From JBKPNJ01 sp963695705 (GTDB lineage: Bacteria > Actinomycetota > Actinomycetes > Propionibacteriales > Nocardioidaceae), in the NCBI GenBank assembly GCA_963695705.1, contig CAVOHB010000009.1, forward strand, positions 1,054,001 to 1,118,000: a stretch of 64,000 nt of DNA, in the 5' to 3' direction. Positions 19,295-29,287 of the stretch are shown here, piece by piece. The notes below the pieces were generated by a model that searched no databases, was not told where the DNA came from, and worked only from the letters and a program-made list of their open reading frames with translations. The position numbers were made by a program, and so were the translations under genes. Positions within the stretch are counted from its first letter, which is position 1. Every line of letters begins with the position of its first letter.

Positions 19295-20551
19295 TGGAAA
19301 ACAACGGCCTCGAAACGGTCGCAGTCGTAGGTCTCGGGTACATCGGACTGCCCACAGCGGCGGCACTGGCCACCCGTGGCGTGCACGTCATCGGCGTGGA
19401 TGTCAACGAGGACACGGTCGACGCCATCGGCCGCGGAGAAGTGCCCTTCGTAGAGCCGGACCTGGCGGTGGCCGTGAGGGGAGCCGTCAGCATGGGTGCT
19501 CTCACCACCTCGACCAAGACGCCGGAGGCGGATGCCTACATCATCGCCGTGCCGACACCGTTCCGCGATGATCATTCGGCCGACCTGAGCTACATCCGGT
19601 CAGCCATCGAAAGCATCGCCCCGGTGTTGCGCGGCGGTGAAATCGTCATCCTCGAGTCGACGTCCCCACCCGGCGCGACGAGACTGATGAGCGAATGGCT
19701 GGCCGAGCTTCGGCCCGATCTCATCCTCCCGCACACCGGTGAAGGAATCTCGAATATTTCGGTGGCCCACTGTCCCGAGCGGGTGCTGCCGGGGCGGGTG
19801 ATGATCGAGATCGTCACCAATGACCGGCTCATCGGAGGCATCACCGCAGCGGTGCGCCGAGCGGGCGGCAGACATCTACCGCATCTTCTGTCAGGGTGAG
19901 CTTCTGCTCACCGACGCCGGCAGCGCCGAGATGGCGAAGCTCGTGGAGAACTCCTACCGCGATGTCAACATCGCCTTTGCCAACGAACTTTCCCTCATCT
20001 GCGAGGCACTACGTATTGACGTCTGGGAGGTCATTCGGCTCGCCAACCACCACCCCAGAGTGAACATCCTCAAGCCAGGTCCAGGCGTTGGTGGGCACTG
20101 CATCGCGGTCGATCCATGGTTCATCGTTGCTTCCGCACCCGGACTGTCGTCCTTGATCCGCACAGCCCGTGAGGTGAACGACTCCAAGCCGCTGCACGTA
20201 GCTCAACAGGTCATCGAGAAAGCCGCGCGATTCGTCCAGCCGTCTATCGCCTTCTTCGGCCTGGCGTTCAAGGCCAACATCGACGACCTGCGCGAAAGTC
20301 CTTCGGTCGGGATCGTCGCCCAGGTGGCCGCCGCCCTGCCCGATATCAACATTCTGGTCGCAGAACCGCACATCCATCAGCTGCCGCGCGCTCTCTCCCG
20401 CTATGCCAACATCTCGTTGGGTCGTACGACGGAAGTCGTCGAGTCGGCAGATATCGTTGTGCTGCTCGTCGACCACGACCAGTTCCGTGTGATCAACCGC
20501 AGCATGCTCGCCGGCAAGGTTCTGTACGACACACGCGGCACGTGGAGCTGA
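19294..20551 (+). CDS. wecC: UDP-N-acetyl-D-mannosamine dehydrogenase (one frameshift)
   Basis: UDP-glucose/GDP-mannose dehydrogenase family enzyme that oxidises UDP-ManNAc to UDP-ManNAcA with NAD. Seen are the N-terminal Rossmann motif VAVVGLGYIGLPTAAALA, STSPPGATR, VAHCPERVLPGR, the substrate helix LVENSYRDVNIAFANELS and the active-site region GVGGHCIAVDPWFIV with the catalytic Cys; the HCIAVDPWF form points to WecC rather than UDP-glucose dehydrogenase. One extra G at 19851-19852 breaks the frame; without it the product has about 418 residues, the family norm. It converges on the UDP-GlcNAc 2-epimerase gene, whose product would supply its substrate. Confidence 0.87.
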
Positions 20552-20560
20552 GACTGGCTT

Positions 20561-21730
20561 CTACCGGGTGGCGGGGTTGAACTCGTCGACGAGGACGTCT
20601 GACAGGCCGAGATACCGCTCGATCGCGAGTATGCTTCGGCGCGCCGCCTGACCGTCCCCATACGGGTTGACAGCATTTGCCATCAGGTCGTAGGCAGTGG
20701 TGTCCTGCAGAAGGAGCGATACCGACTCAACGAGGGTGTCCCTCTCGGTTCCGACCAGCTTCACCGTTCCCGCGGCGACCGCCTCAGGGCGTTCAGTGCT
20801 TTCGCGCATTACAAGTACGGGCTTGCCGAGGCTGGGCGCTTCCTCCTGCACACCCCCGCTGTCGGTCAAGACTATGCGGCTGTCCTGCATGAGCCGGGCG
20901 AACTCGGCGTATCCCAGCGGTTCAGTGATCAACACATTTCTGTGCTTCTGGAGCGGAGGCAGCAGCACATCTCTGACGATGGGGTTCTTGTGAGCAGGCA
21001 GCACAAACGAGACTTCGGGGAACCGTTCAGCGAGGATCGAGATCGCCTCGGCCACACGGGCCATCGGCTCGCCCCACGATTCGCGCCGGTGACTCGTGAT
21101 CAGCACAATCTCTCGACCCTGTATGTCTTCCAGTCTTTGGTCGGTATAGGAGATCTGCCGGTCGACGACCTCGAGCAGTGCGTCTATGACACTGTTTCCG
21201 GTCACCACGACGTCCGATGAGGCTATGCCTTCCCGAAGCAGGTTGGCCCTCGCCGTCGTCGTTGGTGCGAGGTGAAGGTTCGTCGCCTGTGATGTGAGCC
21301 GGCGGTTGATCTCCTCTGGATAAGGGGAATAGCGATCGTGCGTGCGAAGTCCTGCTTCGACGTGTACGACGGGAATGCGTTCATAGAAGGCCGCCAGGGC
21401 GGCGATGAAGCTTGTTGTCGTGTCCCCCTGAACGACGACGACATCGGGTTGCTCCATGGACATCAGATCGCTGAGTCCCTGCAGAGCGCGGACCGAAAGC
21501 TGTGGCAGGGTCTGACGTGGCTGGATGACATCGAGGTCATGCTTGGGCCGGATGTCGAACAGCTCGTTGACCTGATCGAGCATTTCACGATGCTGTCCCG
21601 TCACGACTACAAGCGGGTTCAGCGTCAATGAGCGCTCCAAGGCTTTCACCAGTGGAGCCATCTTGATGGCTTCAGGACGCGTGCCGTAGACGAGCATCAC
21701 GCTGGGGATTGAGAGACTCGGAACACTCAT
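20561..21730 (-). CDS. wecB: UDP-N-acetylglucosamine 2-epimerase (non-hydrolysing)
   Basis: Cytosolic enzyme that interconverts UDP-GlcNAc and UDP-ManNAc for polysaccharide synthesis. Family motifs are VMLVYGTRPEAIKMAPL, VVTGQHREML, VVQGDTTTSFIAALAAFY, VHVEAGLRTHDRYSPYPEE, ITSHRRESWGEP and LTDSGGVQEEAPSLGKPVLV. The 389-residue length is normal and the frame is intact. Its ATG overlaps the stop of the CapD-like gene (ATGA, 21727-21730). With WecC it would make UDP-ManNAcA, so the polymer probably contains this uronic acid or a product of it. Confidence 0.94.
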   Translation of the reverse strand: MSVPSLSIPSVMLVYGTRPEAIKMAPLVKALERSLTLNPLVVVTGQHREMLDQVNELFDIRPKHDLDVIQPRQTLPQLSVRALQGLSDLMSMEQPDVVVVQGDTTTSFIAALAAFYERIPVVHVEAGLRTHDRYSPYPEEINRRLTSQATNLHLAPTTTARANLLREGIASSDVVVTGNSVIDALLEVVDRQISYTDQRLEDIQGREIVLITSHRRESWGEPMARVAEAISILAERFPEVSFVLPAHKNPIVRDVLLPPLQKHRNVLITEPLGYAEFARLMQDSRIVLTDSGGVQEEAPSLGKPVLVMRESTERPEAVAAGTVKLVGTERDTLVESVSLLLQDTTAYDLMANAVNPYGDGQAARRSILAIERYLGLSDVLVDEFNPATR

Positions 21731-23647
21731 GGAGTGCCCACCGGAGTTGCATCATGGAGAGCGATTAGGTCCGGCGACTCGACGCCATGGGTCGCGGGGG
21801 CGACCATGGTGTCCCCGGCGCACAGGTCTCGCAACGCCGTGATGACGGTGGCCGCTTCCTCGCCTGGCGCCAGTGCCCGGGCAGCCAGAAGGCTCAGCGG
21901 CGGCACCTCAACATGGGAGACGAGCGGGTGCACCGGTCGTTCATCGGGCTCCGCGTCGGCAAACAGTGCCTCATGCATCTTTTCGCCTTGTCGGAGCCCG
22001 GTGTACTCGATCTCCACGTCGCGCCCGGACAGTTCGATCAGCTGATGAGCAACGTCATCGATGCGCACCGGTTCGCCCATGTCGAGGACGAGGGCTTCTC
22101 CGTCGCGACCGATAGCAGCGGCTTGGATCACCAGCTGCACAGCCTCTTGAATCGTCATGAAGAATCGGGTGACGTCCGGGTGGGTCACCGTCACGGGACC
22201 GCCCGAGGCGATCTGGGCCGTGAACGCAGTCAGCACCGAGCCTCGACTCCCGAGTACGTTGCCGAACCGGACGCTCAGGTAGGTGCCCTCAGCTGCCGTA
22301 GCAACGGTGGCCGTCAAACCCTCACCGACTCGTTTGGAGTAGCCGAGAACGCTGATGGGGTTCGCTGCCTTGTCGGTCGAGATATTGACGAAACGCTCCA
22401 CCCCCGACGCCTTGGCCGCTTCGAGGACCGTGAGGGTCCCCCATACGTTGGTCTTGACCGCCTCGCCCGGGATACTGCTCGAGCATCGGCAGATGCTTCA
22501 AGGCAGCCGCATGAAACACCACCTCGGGCCGGCGAGACTTGAATAGCTCGGTGATGACCTGAGCATCGCGAATGTCCGCCAACACGACCTCGGGCGAGTC
22601 CAGGAGCGCTCGTCCGTGAATCGACAACTCCACCGCGTGCAGACCCGACTCATCCCGATCCAGCATGATCAGCTCCGCGGGAGCCAGTTGATGTATCTGA
22701 CGGCACAGCTCAGAACCGATGGAACCACCCGCTCCGGTCACGAGAACTCGGCGTCCGGTCAGGTATCCCGCCATTGACGCCAGATCGGTTTCGACCTGAT
22801 GCCGTCCGAGAAAGTCCTCGAGGTTGATGTCACGAACGTCTCGAATGTCGACACGCCGGTCGAGCAGCTCAGCGACGCCAGGAACGACCTTGACCTCGAG
22901 CCCGGCCTCGGCCGCGACGTGGGAGACGCGCCGGATCAAGACGGCATCCGCACTCGGGATGGCGACCAATATCAGCGCCGCTCCGGTGAGAGACGCCATG
23001 GAAGCAATGTCGTGGGATGTGCCCAGGACCGGAACGCCGTCGATACGGAGATGACGCTTGCCCTGGTCGTCGTCCAACAAGCCAACGGGATCCCAGTTGA
23101 TGTCGGTCGCGCGACGCGTGAAGCCCGATTGGCTCGCCAGTCGCATGGAGCGGATGAGTTGCCGGCCACCGTCCCCGGCGCCGAGGATCAGCACAGGCAC
23201 GGCATTCGCCATGTTCCGCTGCCGCTTTCGTTCGGACTCCTCGCGTCGCCGCCAGGTCGCCCGAGCCCAACCCATGATTGCCGTCGCTACGAAGACCGCA
23301 ACCAGCGGAACGCTTCTAGGAACCAGCCGTGTGTCGACGTTCAGGTTGATTGCGAACAGGACACCACCGGTCATGGCGGTCACCGTCCCCAGCAGCATCA
23401 TCTCCTCGAGACTGCCGAGGGCGGCTCTTCCCTGGTGGAGGCGCGTCAACCAGCCGAACGACAAGTGCAGCAGAACTGCCATCGCCCCCGCGATGAGCAG
23501 CCGCTGCCAGGACACGAGTCCGAGCGCAAAGTCGGTCCTCCCGACTGCCGCAATGGCAAGGGCGAACATCCACGCAAGGGAGTCGAACGTGCGTAGCCAC
23601 AGTGGCCGCCCGCCGGTGACATGTGCGCGCAGGGATCTCTGCAGCAT
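21727..23647 (-). CDS. CapD/WbpM-like membrane nucleotide-sugar 4,6-dehydratase (one frameshift)
   Basis: Polysaccharide biosynthesis protein of the PglF/WbpM/CapD class, which makes UDP-4-keto-6-deoxy sugars. The N-terminus has four membrane segments, followed by a Rossmann-like domain (VPVLILGAGDGGRQLIRSM) and the extended SDR catalytic domain with RVLVTGAGGSIGSELCRQI, FHAAALKHLPMLEQYP and FGNVLGSRGSVL. The frame breaks in CCCGGG at 22466-22471, where one extra G on the coding strand separates EQYPG from AVKTNVWGT. The reconstructed length of about 640 residues is typical. Its product is a likely substrate for the DegT-family aminotransferase at 5.6 kb. Confidence 0.86.
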
Positions 23648-24022
23648 CAGCGGCCAGTCCTCTCACGATAGAAACGTACGGCCTGACTGCTGACACGGAG
23701 CGTGTTCGCATGACTACCTGCGGTGAGCATAGCCGTCAGAGAACCATAAGTCCTGGGAAGCGGAGAACTGCTCGGAGGCGTTTCGGACGGGCTGCCGAAC
23801 CAGCGGTCCGGGGTGTCTTCGACGGCACCCTCGAAGGTCCCGGACAGCGCGTGATGCCGCTCGTTTTCCTCGCGATCAGAGCGGCGAAGACATCGGCAAT
23901 GTGCGGACATCGGGTATGCGCGAAGTGTTATCGTTCGTGTACATAGAGTTGCCACCTTCGGCAGGTAGTCACCCCCTACCTACGGGCGAGCGAGGCCGGG
24001 CCTACAAGCGAAGAGAGAAACC
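23648..24022. other. 375-bp divergent promoter region between capD-like and wzc-like genes
   Basis: No reading frame here resembles a protein. The region must hold promoters for both divergent genes. AAGAGAGAAACC directly before the GTG at 24023 is a usable ribosome-binding site. I saw no convincing hairpin or operator. Confidence 0.4.
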
Positions 24023-25417
24023 GTGGAACTGCAGGACTACCTGAGAACCATGGGTCGGCGGTGGAAACTCATCGTGGCCTGCATGTTGCTGGCCCTCGCC
24101 GCCGCTTCAGTCTTGACGGCACGAACCACACCTGAGTACGCGTCCACCTCGAGGCTCTTCATCTCTACCCCGAGTGGCGGTTCCTCCGACGCATACCAGG
24201 GCGGGTTGTTCTCGCAGCAACGTGTAGCTTCATATGCCGATCTCGTCACCGGTGAGGATCTCGCGCAGCGCGTCATCGACAAGCTGCACCTGACAGAGTC
24301 CGCGGCGGCTCTGTCATCGCAGATCACGAGCACGGTCGCCCCGGAGACGGTGATCCTCGAGATAACGGTGAACGACCCAGTGCCTGCCCGGGCACAGCTG
24401 CTCGCCCGCGCGGTGGCAACAGCCTTCACCGGCTTCGTCACCGAGCTCGAGACGTCACCGGGCAAGTCGACCTCACCGATCAAGGCGACCGTCGTCCAGA
24501 CCGCTGATCTGCCGGCTAGCCCCGTGTCTCCGAAGCCTCTCCGCAACCTGGGTCTGGCGGCCATCCTCGGACTTCTGCTCGGCCTGGGCCTCGCGGTTCT
24601 GCGCGAGACGCTCGACACCACTGTGAAGTCGGCCCAGGACGTCGTGGACACCATCGGAACGGCCGTACTCGGAGCCATCCAGTACGACTCTCGCGCTGCC
24701 AAGCAACCTCTCCTGACCCAGCTCGACACGCACGCCCCACGGGTCGAGGCCTTCCGCATGCTGCGAACCAACCTGCAGTTCGTCGACGTCGACCGGGAAT
24801 CGCGGGTCGTCGTCGTCACGAGCGCGCTCCCGTCGGAGGGCAAGTCCACCACGGCGATCAACCTCGCGCTCACCTTGGCCCAGACCGGTCAACGGGTGCT
24901 GCTGATCGAAGGCGATCTGCGGCGACCGAAGCTACCGGTCTACCTCAATCTCGAACCGACGGTGGGGTTGACGACGGTGCTGATCGGGAAGGTCGACCTG
25001 GAGGAGGCCATCCAGCCCTGGGGTGAGGACGGCTTGCACGTGGTGACGAGCGGCAGTACGCCACCGAACCCCGCCGAGCTGCTTCAGTCGCGGGCGATGG
25101 AAGCGATCCTCGCCAAAGCCCGGGCGGAGTATGACGTCGTCCTTGTCGATGCTCCGCCGCTGCTGCCGGTCACCGATGGAGCTCTCCTGGCGGCGCAGGC
25201 CGATGGCGCGATCCTCGTGGTACGTCAGGGCAAGACGACGAAGGACCAGCTCGAGCAGGCGCACCAGCGGCTCGGCTCGGTCGATGCCCGGGTGCTCGGC
25301 GCCGTGCTCAACATGACACCCGAGAGGGGCGCCGACAGCTATTCGTACGGCTATGGGTATGCCCCCTTGGTAAGTGGTGGTGGCCGGCGGTCGAAGCGGC
25401 ACATGCGGCGCGACTGA
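24023..25417 (+). CDS. Wzz/Wzc-like chain-length regulator and BY-type tyrosine autokinase
   Basis: Bacterial tyrosine kinase that controls polymerisation and export of surface polysaccharide. A Wzz-type N-terminus has one membrane segment (LIVACMLLALAAASVLTA), an extracytoplasmic region and a second membrane segment (LGLAAILGLLLGLGLAVL). The cytoplasmic kinase domain has Walker A with Lys274 in SALPSEGKSTTAINLA, a Walker A' site VLLIEGDLRRP (many relatives have D-A-D here) and Walker B in VVLVDAPPLLPVTD. The C-terminus has a tyrosine cluster, DSYSYGYGYAP, the usual autophosphorylation target. The 464-residue frame is intact and starts with GTG. It is the last exopolysaccharide gene on this side. 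Confidence 0.9.
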   Translation: MELQDYLRTMGRRWKLIVACMLLALAAASVLTARTTPEYASTSRLFISTPSGGSSDAYQGGLFSQQRVASYADLVTGEDLAQRVIDKLHLTESAAALSSQITSTVAPETVILEITVNDPVPARAQLLARAVATAFTGFVTELETSPGKSTSPIKATVVQTADLPASPVSPKPLRNLGLAAILGLLLGLGLAVLRETLDTTVKSAQDVVDTIGTAVLGAIQYDSRAAKQPLLTQLDTHAPRVEAFRMLRTNLQFVDVDRESRVVVVTSALPSEGKSTTAINLALTLAQTGQRVLLIEGDLRRPKLPVYLNLEPTVGLTTVLIGKVDLEEAIQPWGEDGLHVVTSGSTPPNPAELLQSRAMEAILAKARAEYDVVLVDAPPLLPVTDGALLAAQADGAILVVRQGKTTKDQLEQAHQRLGSVDARVLGAVLNMTPERGADSYSYGYGYAPLVSGGGRRSKRHMRRD

Positions 25418-25723
25418 CCTAATTCGCCCGGCGGGATGCCGGCAGCGTGTCGGGGGTGGGTCTTGACGTGATCCTCGGTGCCTATTCGCCGCTGTTGACG
25501 GTGGCGGTGGTTCCAGATATCCCTGGTCTGAGGCAGCTTGGCCATGGAGCCGTCGGAGCGGTGGCGGCGGTCGCCGCCGATGCCTGGCATTGCGCGGCAG
25601 CGATTGTGCGGTCGGCGTGGCGCGGTCTGACCAGCCGGCCTGCGCATCGACCGCAACTGGCGACGCGGGACGGTGACCCGCTGCGATGCGGTAGGAAACC
25701 TAGGTCCACGGAGCCACGTCAGA
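25418..25723. other. 306-bp spacer between convergent genes
   Basis: No gene seen. The open frames here have no start context or family motif. A transcription terminator is expected between the two convergent genes, but I could not identify a convincing hairpin. Confidence 0.4.
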
Positions 25724-28021
25724 TCACGAGCAGGCGGACTGGTTCACCACTGTCGTCGCGCTGCCGGGAAGGCCGGGTGTAACCCCGACGCTGGGCTCAC
25801 CCGGTTGGTCGGCGCCACTGGTGAGGACGAAGCTGAGCGTGTGTGTCTGTCCGGGTGCAAGGTCGATGGTCTGCGCCGCCACAGGTCGTCCGTCATGGAC
25901 GAACGGCGCCGAGATGAGCACCTTGCCGTCGATCAATGGCTTGGTGATCGTGCCGCCGAACGGCGCGTAGATCAGCACATTCGTCCGGATGGATCCGGGT
26001 CGGGCTCCGAAGCCTGGGCCGATGACGGCCATCGGCAGCGCGGCCGCGTCAGCCGGCGCCTCCGAGCTGAGCTTCACCGTCACACGTAGCGTCTGTGCGC
26101 CACTCGGAGCGCACGACGTCGATGCGACCGTGACGGCCTGGTGGAGGTAGTAGTCCATCTTGGCGCCAGTACCGTCGTTGAAGTAGACGCCGACCTGCGG
26201 GGAGCTCGTCGGTTCCGTCGGCAGGGCTCCTGCCAGTTCGGTGGGGAGCAGGAGCGCCTGCTCAGCCGGATGGTCGGACCAGATCAGCGTCCGGTGCTCA
26301 TCGGCCGCTCGGACTATGCCGTTGAGGACGCTCTTGGGGTCACCCTGGCCGGCCACGACGCCGTTGAACACGTTGCGCGCGGCGACTGCGAAGAAGGCAT
26401 TCTGACGCTGTGCGTCGGGCTGGTCCAGGTAGACCTGATTGAGCAGCAGCTGCACGGCCGTGCCTGCCGTCAGCTCCTGGCTGTCCGTCACCGCGACGGG
26501 ACCTGTGGCGGACAAGAGGTATGACAGCGCTACGGGATCGGTCGAGAGCACTCCGTCGACGGTCTCACCGGTCGTTCGCTGCCACATGGCCTGGGCGAGC
26601 GCCGCACTGCGCGGGAAGTCAGGGGTGAAGGTGACGTCAGCGGGGAAGACTCCCAGCCGGTCGGTGAACAACGCCGTCTCGTCGCGGCTCAGCCGCAGGA
26701 CGGGCCGGCGATAGGAGCCCAGCGAGGATGCCGGTGCCTGTCGCTGCAGACTCACGCGGCCGTGGTCGGCCGTAAGGGTCGCCACCGCCCCCGGGATGCC
26801 GCCGGTCGCCCGGATCTCGGCGTTGTTCTGGAACAGTACGAGGTACGTGCGTTTGCCGTCCGCCCCCAGCATCGGCGGCAGCAGTTGCGCCGCCCTCGAT
26901 GCGGTTGCCGTCAGCGACCCGGCTTCGACCAGCTTGCTCTCCAGTTGACGGACAGGTTCCGCGACCTGCGGTATCAAGACTGCAGGATCCAGATCGCGCA
27001 CTCGGGATAGGTCGTGCACGAGCGTGCTGTGAGCCTCCGCCAGTGAGGGAGCCAGCCGCTGGATGCTGCCGAGCTGTAGTCGTCCATTCGACGGCTGGAG
27101 ATCCTTCGGTGACATCGATGCACTGGCGTCGACGAGCGTCGGCAGCACACCCTGGGCCACATTGTCGAGGACATCTGCGACGGTGCGGATCGCCGTCGCA
27201 TCATCGCCGATGACCGGCGACCGGCTGGCCAGCCACCAAAACGGCCCGCCCGTATTGCGCTCTGCACTCAGCGTTGCCTGCTGCGCAGCGTACAACGCCT
27301 CCTGGGCTCCGTACTTGTCCCCCGAAGTCACCGCGGCAGTCAGTTCCGTGACATGCCGATTGGCATCGTTGAGCGAATCTCGCGCCTGCATCGTCTGGTA
27401 GACGGTGAAAGCGACGATCGCGCCACCGAGCACGAACGCGAGGAGTAGTCCGCGGACCAGGCCGCGGACTACCCGTCTGCTTCTGCGCTGCCGAAGACGC
27501 GACTCCGATCTGGAGCCCCGGTCAGCCATTCTTATCCGTTGGTGGTGGTGGTGGTGACGGCGCTTGGTGATCGTCAGGTAGGCGACACCGGATTCGCTCG
27601 CTGCCCACTTGGAGCAGTCCTTCGGGATGTAGGTGGCTCTGAGGGCGTAACGACCCGCGGCGAAGTGCCGGGGAAGTGAGACTCGTGCGTCTCCGTCGTC
27701 GACGCGCTGATAGAGCGTGGCGGAGGATCCGGCGCCGTCGGTCGGCTGGACCGTTACCATGACCGATCCCTGGGCGTTGCCTTGCGCCTGGGAGCGCACG
27801 TGCACGATGGCCACGTTATGCCTGCCCCGGCGGACCGAGTGGTCCTCCAGGTCGAGCGTGGTTGTCGTGTAGACAGAGCCTGGATAGTCGGAGCATGAGC
27901 GGGTGGAGTGCTGCGACGAGGCGTCGCTTGTCCGGGCCGGCGCCGGTGCTGCCTGCGCGGAGGTGAGGCTGGCGGCCGTGAGTGCGACGCCGGTAGCGAT
28001 GACGATGAACGACTTTCTCAT
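25724..28021 (-). CDS. DUF4012 membrane protein fused in frame to an exported N-terminal domain (probably two genes)
   Basis: The first ~165 residues start with a Sec signal peptide (RKSFIVIATGVALTAASL, cut after AQA) and look like a small secreted beta-rich protein ending YLTITKRR. A run of five His codons (CAC repeats) then leads to a Met at 27529, after which comes an Arg-rich stretch, one membrane segment (GLLLAFVLGGAIVAFTVY) and a DUF4012 domain with YLVLFQNNAEIRATGGIPG, the family hallmark. DUF4012 proteins normally begin at that membrane segment and occur near polysaccharide genes; their role is unknown. An Arg-rich segment directly before the membrane helix should lie in the cytoplasm, which conflicts with an exported N-terminal half. 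I therefore think a lost frameshift or stop has joined two genes. Confidence 0.7.
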   Translation of the reverse strand: MRKSFIVIATGVALTAASLTSAQAAPAPARTSDASSQHSTRSCSDYPGSVYTTTTLDLEDHSVRRGRHNVAIVHVRSQAQGNAQGSVMVTVQPTDGAGSSATLYQRVDDGDARVSLPRHFAAGRYALRATYIPKDCSKWAASESGVAYLTITKRRHHHHHQRIRMADRGSRSESRLRQRRSRRVVRGLVRGLLLAFVLGGAIVAFTVYQTMQARDSLNDANRHVTELTAAVTSGDKYGAQEALYAAQQATLSAERNTGGPFWWLASRSPVIGDDATAIRTVADVLDNVAQGVLPTLVDASASMSPKDLQPSNGRLQLGSIQRLAPSLAEAHSTLVHDLSRVRDLDPAVLIPQVAEPVRQLESKLVEAGSLTATASRAAQLLPPMLGADGKRTYLVLFQNNAEIRATGGIPGAVATLTADHGRVSLQRQAPASSLGSYRRPVLRLSRDETALFTDRLGVFPADVTFTPDFPRSAALAQAMWQRTTGETVDGVLSTDPVALSYLLSATGPVAVTDSQELTAGTAVQLLLNQVYLDQPDAQRQNAFFAVAARNVFNGVVAGQGDPKSVLNGIVRAADEHRTLIWSDHPAEQALLLPTELAGALPTEPTSSPQVGVYFNDGTGAKMDYYLHQAVTVASTSCAPSGAQTLRVTVKLSSEAPADAAALPMAVIGPGFGARPGSIRTNVLIYAPFGGTITKPLIDGKVLISAPFVHDGRPVAAQTIDLAPGQTHTLSFVLTSGADQPGEPSVGVTPGLPGSATTVVNQSACS

Positions 28022-28114
28022 GGGTCTCCCTGGAAATGCCCGAGCGGACGAGTGGATGGATCGAACCTTCGATCCCTGCGATAACCAGGGAAACGCGATG
28101 GGCCTGCAGGCATC

Positions 28115-29287
28115 CTAGCCGCAAATATCACTGGTTGTCACTAGAAGGACACGTACGGTCATAATCTCAAAATGTCTAGCGTCTGTTTTATGTGCTTTGT
28201 CCGCGTTCAACCGGCCGCAGAAGCTGGGACAGCACCCAGAACCAGAGCCCGATGCGGGCGCTACGTGCGCCAGCGGTTGACGTCGAGACGTCCGCTTCTG
28301 ACCCGGCTCGCGAGCACGTCGCCGGCGACGACGGATCTGCAGTCGCGCCAGGTCGGCCGCACCGACCAGACCAGCCTCATTGCCCAGGTGCGCTCGCACG
28401 ATCCTGGCCTCGGAGCGGAAGCCACGGCCCGTCAGGGTGCGCCGGAACGACTCCCTGGCCGGTCCGATGAGCAGGTCGCCGGCGTCGGAGACACCACCGC
28501 CGATGACGAAGATCCCCGGGTCGAACGCCGCGGCCAGGCCGGCCATTCCGGTACCGAGCCAGTGTCCGACATCGGCGAGGAGCTCGATGGCGGCGATGTC
28601 GCCGGCGCGCGCCGCCTCGGTGACCAGCGGGCCGGTGATGCGCGACGGGTCGCCGTCGGCCCGCTCCAGCAGCCCGTGCGCGACCGGTGAGTTCGCGAAC
28701 GCCAGCTCGCGGGCCTCGCGGACCAGCGCGTTGCCGCTGGCGTACTGCTCCCAGCAGCCCCGGTTCCCGCACTCGCAGCGATGACCCCCGGGCACCACTT
28801 GCATGTGGCCGAACTCGCCGGCGATGCCGTGTCGACCGCGATAGACCTGTCCGCCGAACAGCAGTCCCCCGCCGATGCCCGTACCCAAGGTGATGCAGAT
28901 GAGATCGTCCTCGTTCTGTGCGGCGCCGAACCGCCACTCCGCCCACGCCGCCGCGTTGGCGTCGTTCTCCACGAGCACCGACAGGCCGACCCGACGGTAG
29001 ACGGCGTCGCGCAACGGTTCGTTGCGCCAGGCAAGGTGCGGCGCGAACAGCACTGACGACCGGGTGATGTCGACGAACCCGGCTGCGCCGATGCCGACTG
29101 CCACGACGTCGTGCCGGCCGCGCAGCTCGGTGACCAGCGTGGCGATCGTGTCCTCGACCTCCGTGGGACTCGTCGACGGGGTCTCGCGGCGCAGCCTCTC
29201 GAGGATGTTGCCGTCGATGTCGACGACGCCGGCAGCCACCTTGGTGCCGCCGATGTCGATCCCGATGGCCGGGCGGGCGAGGATCAT
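28115..29287 (-). CDS. ROK-family sugar kinase (glucokinase-like), copy 1
   Basis: Cytosolic ATP-dependent sugar kinase, most likely glucokinase. It has the N-terminal phosphate loop IGIDIGGTKVAAGVVD, the catalytic Asp in VLVENDANAAAWAEW, LGTGIGGGLLFGG, GEFGHMQVVPGGHRCECG and the ROK zinc motif CECGNRGCWEQYASG. The ATG at 29287 overlaps the stop of the preceding gene (ATGA). The kinase proper ends near GAADLARLQ; the frame runs about 65 residues further as a basic tail without recognisable domain, so the natural stop may have been lost. Total length is 390 residues. It is about as similar to the second ROK gene at 30 kb as expected for a tandem duplicate. Confidence 0.88.
   Translation of the reverse strand: MILARPAIGIDIGGTKVAAGVVDIDGNILERLRRETPSTSPTEVEDTIATLVTELRGRHDVVAVGIGAAGFVDITRSSVLFAPHLAWRNEPLRDAVYRRVGLSVLVENDANAAAWAEWRFGAAQNEDDLICITLGTGIGGGLLFGGQVYRGRHGIAGEFGHMQVVPGGHRCECGNRGCWEQYASGNALVREARELAFANSPVAHGLLERADGDPSRITGPLVTEAARAGDIAAIELLADVGHWLGTGMAGLAAAFDPGIFVIGGGVSDAGDLLIGPARESFRRTLTGRGFRSEARIVRAHLGNEAGLVGAADLARLQIRRRRRRAREPGQKRTSRRQPLAHVAPASGSGSGCCPSFCGRLNADKAHKTDARHFEIMTVRVLLVTTSDICG

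Noticed and set aside
27540..27556. Five-His run as an affinity tag or engineered sequence
   Set aside because: It is a natural CAC microsatellite at a gene junction with ordinary chromosomal flanks.
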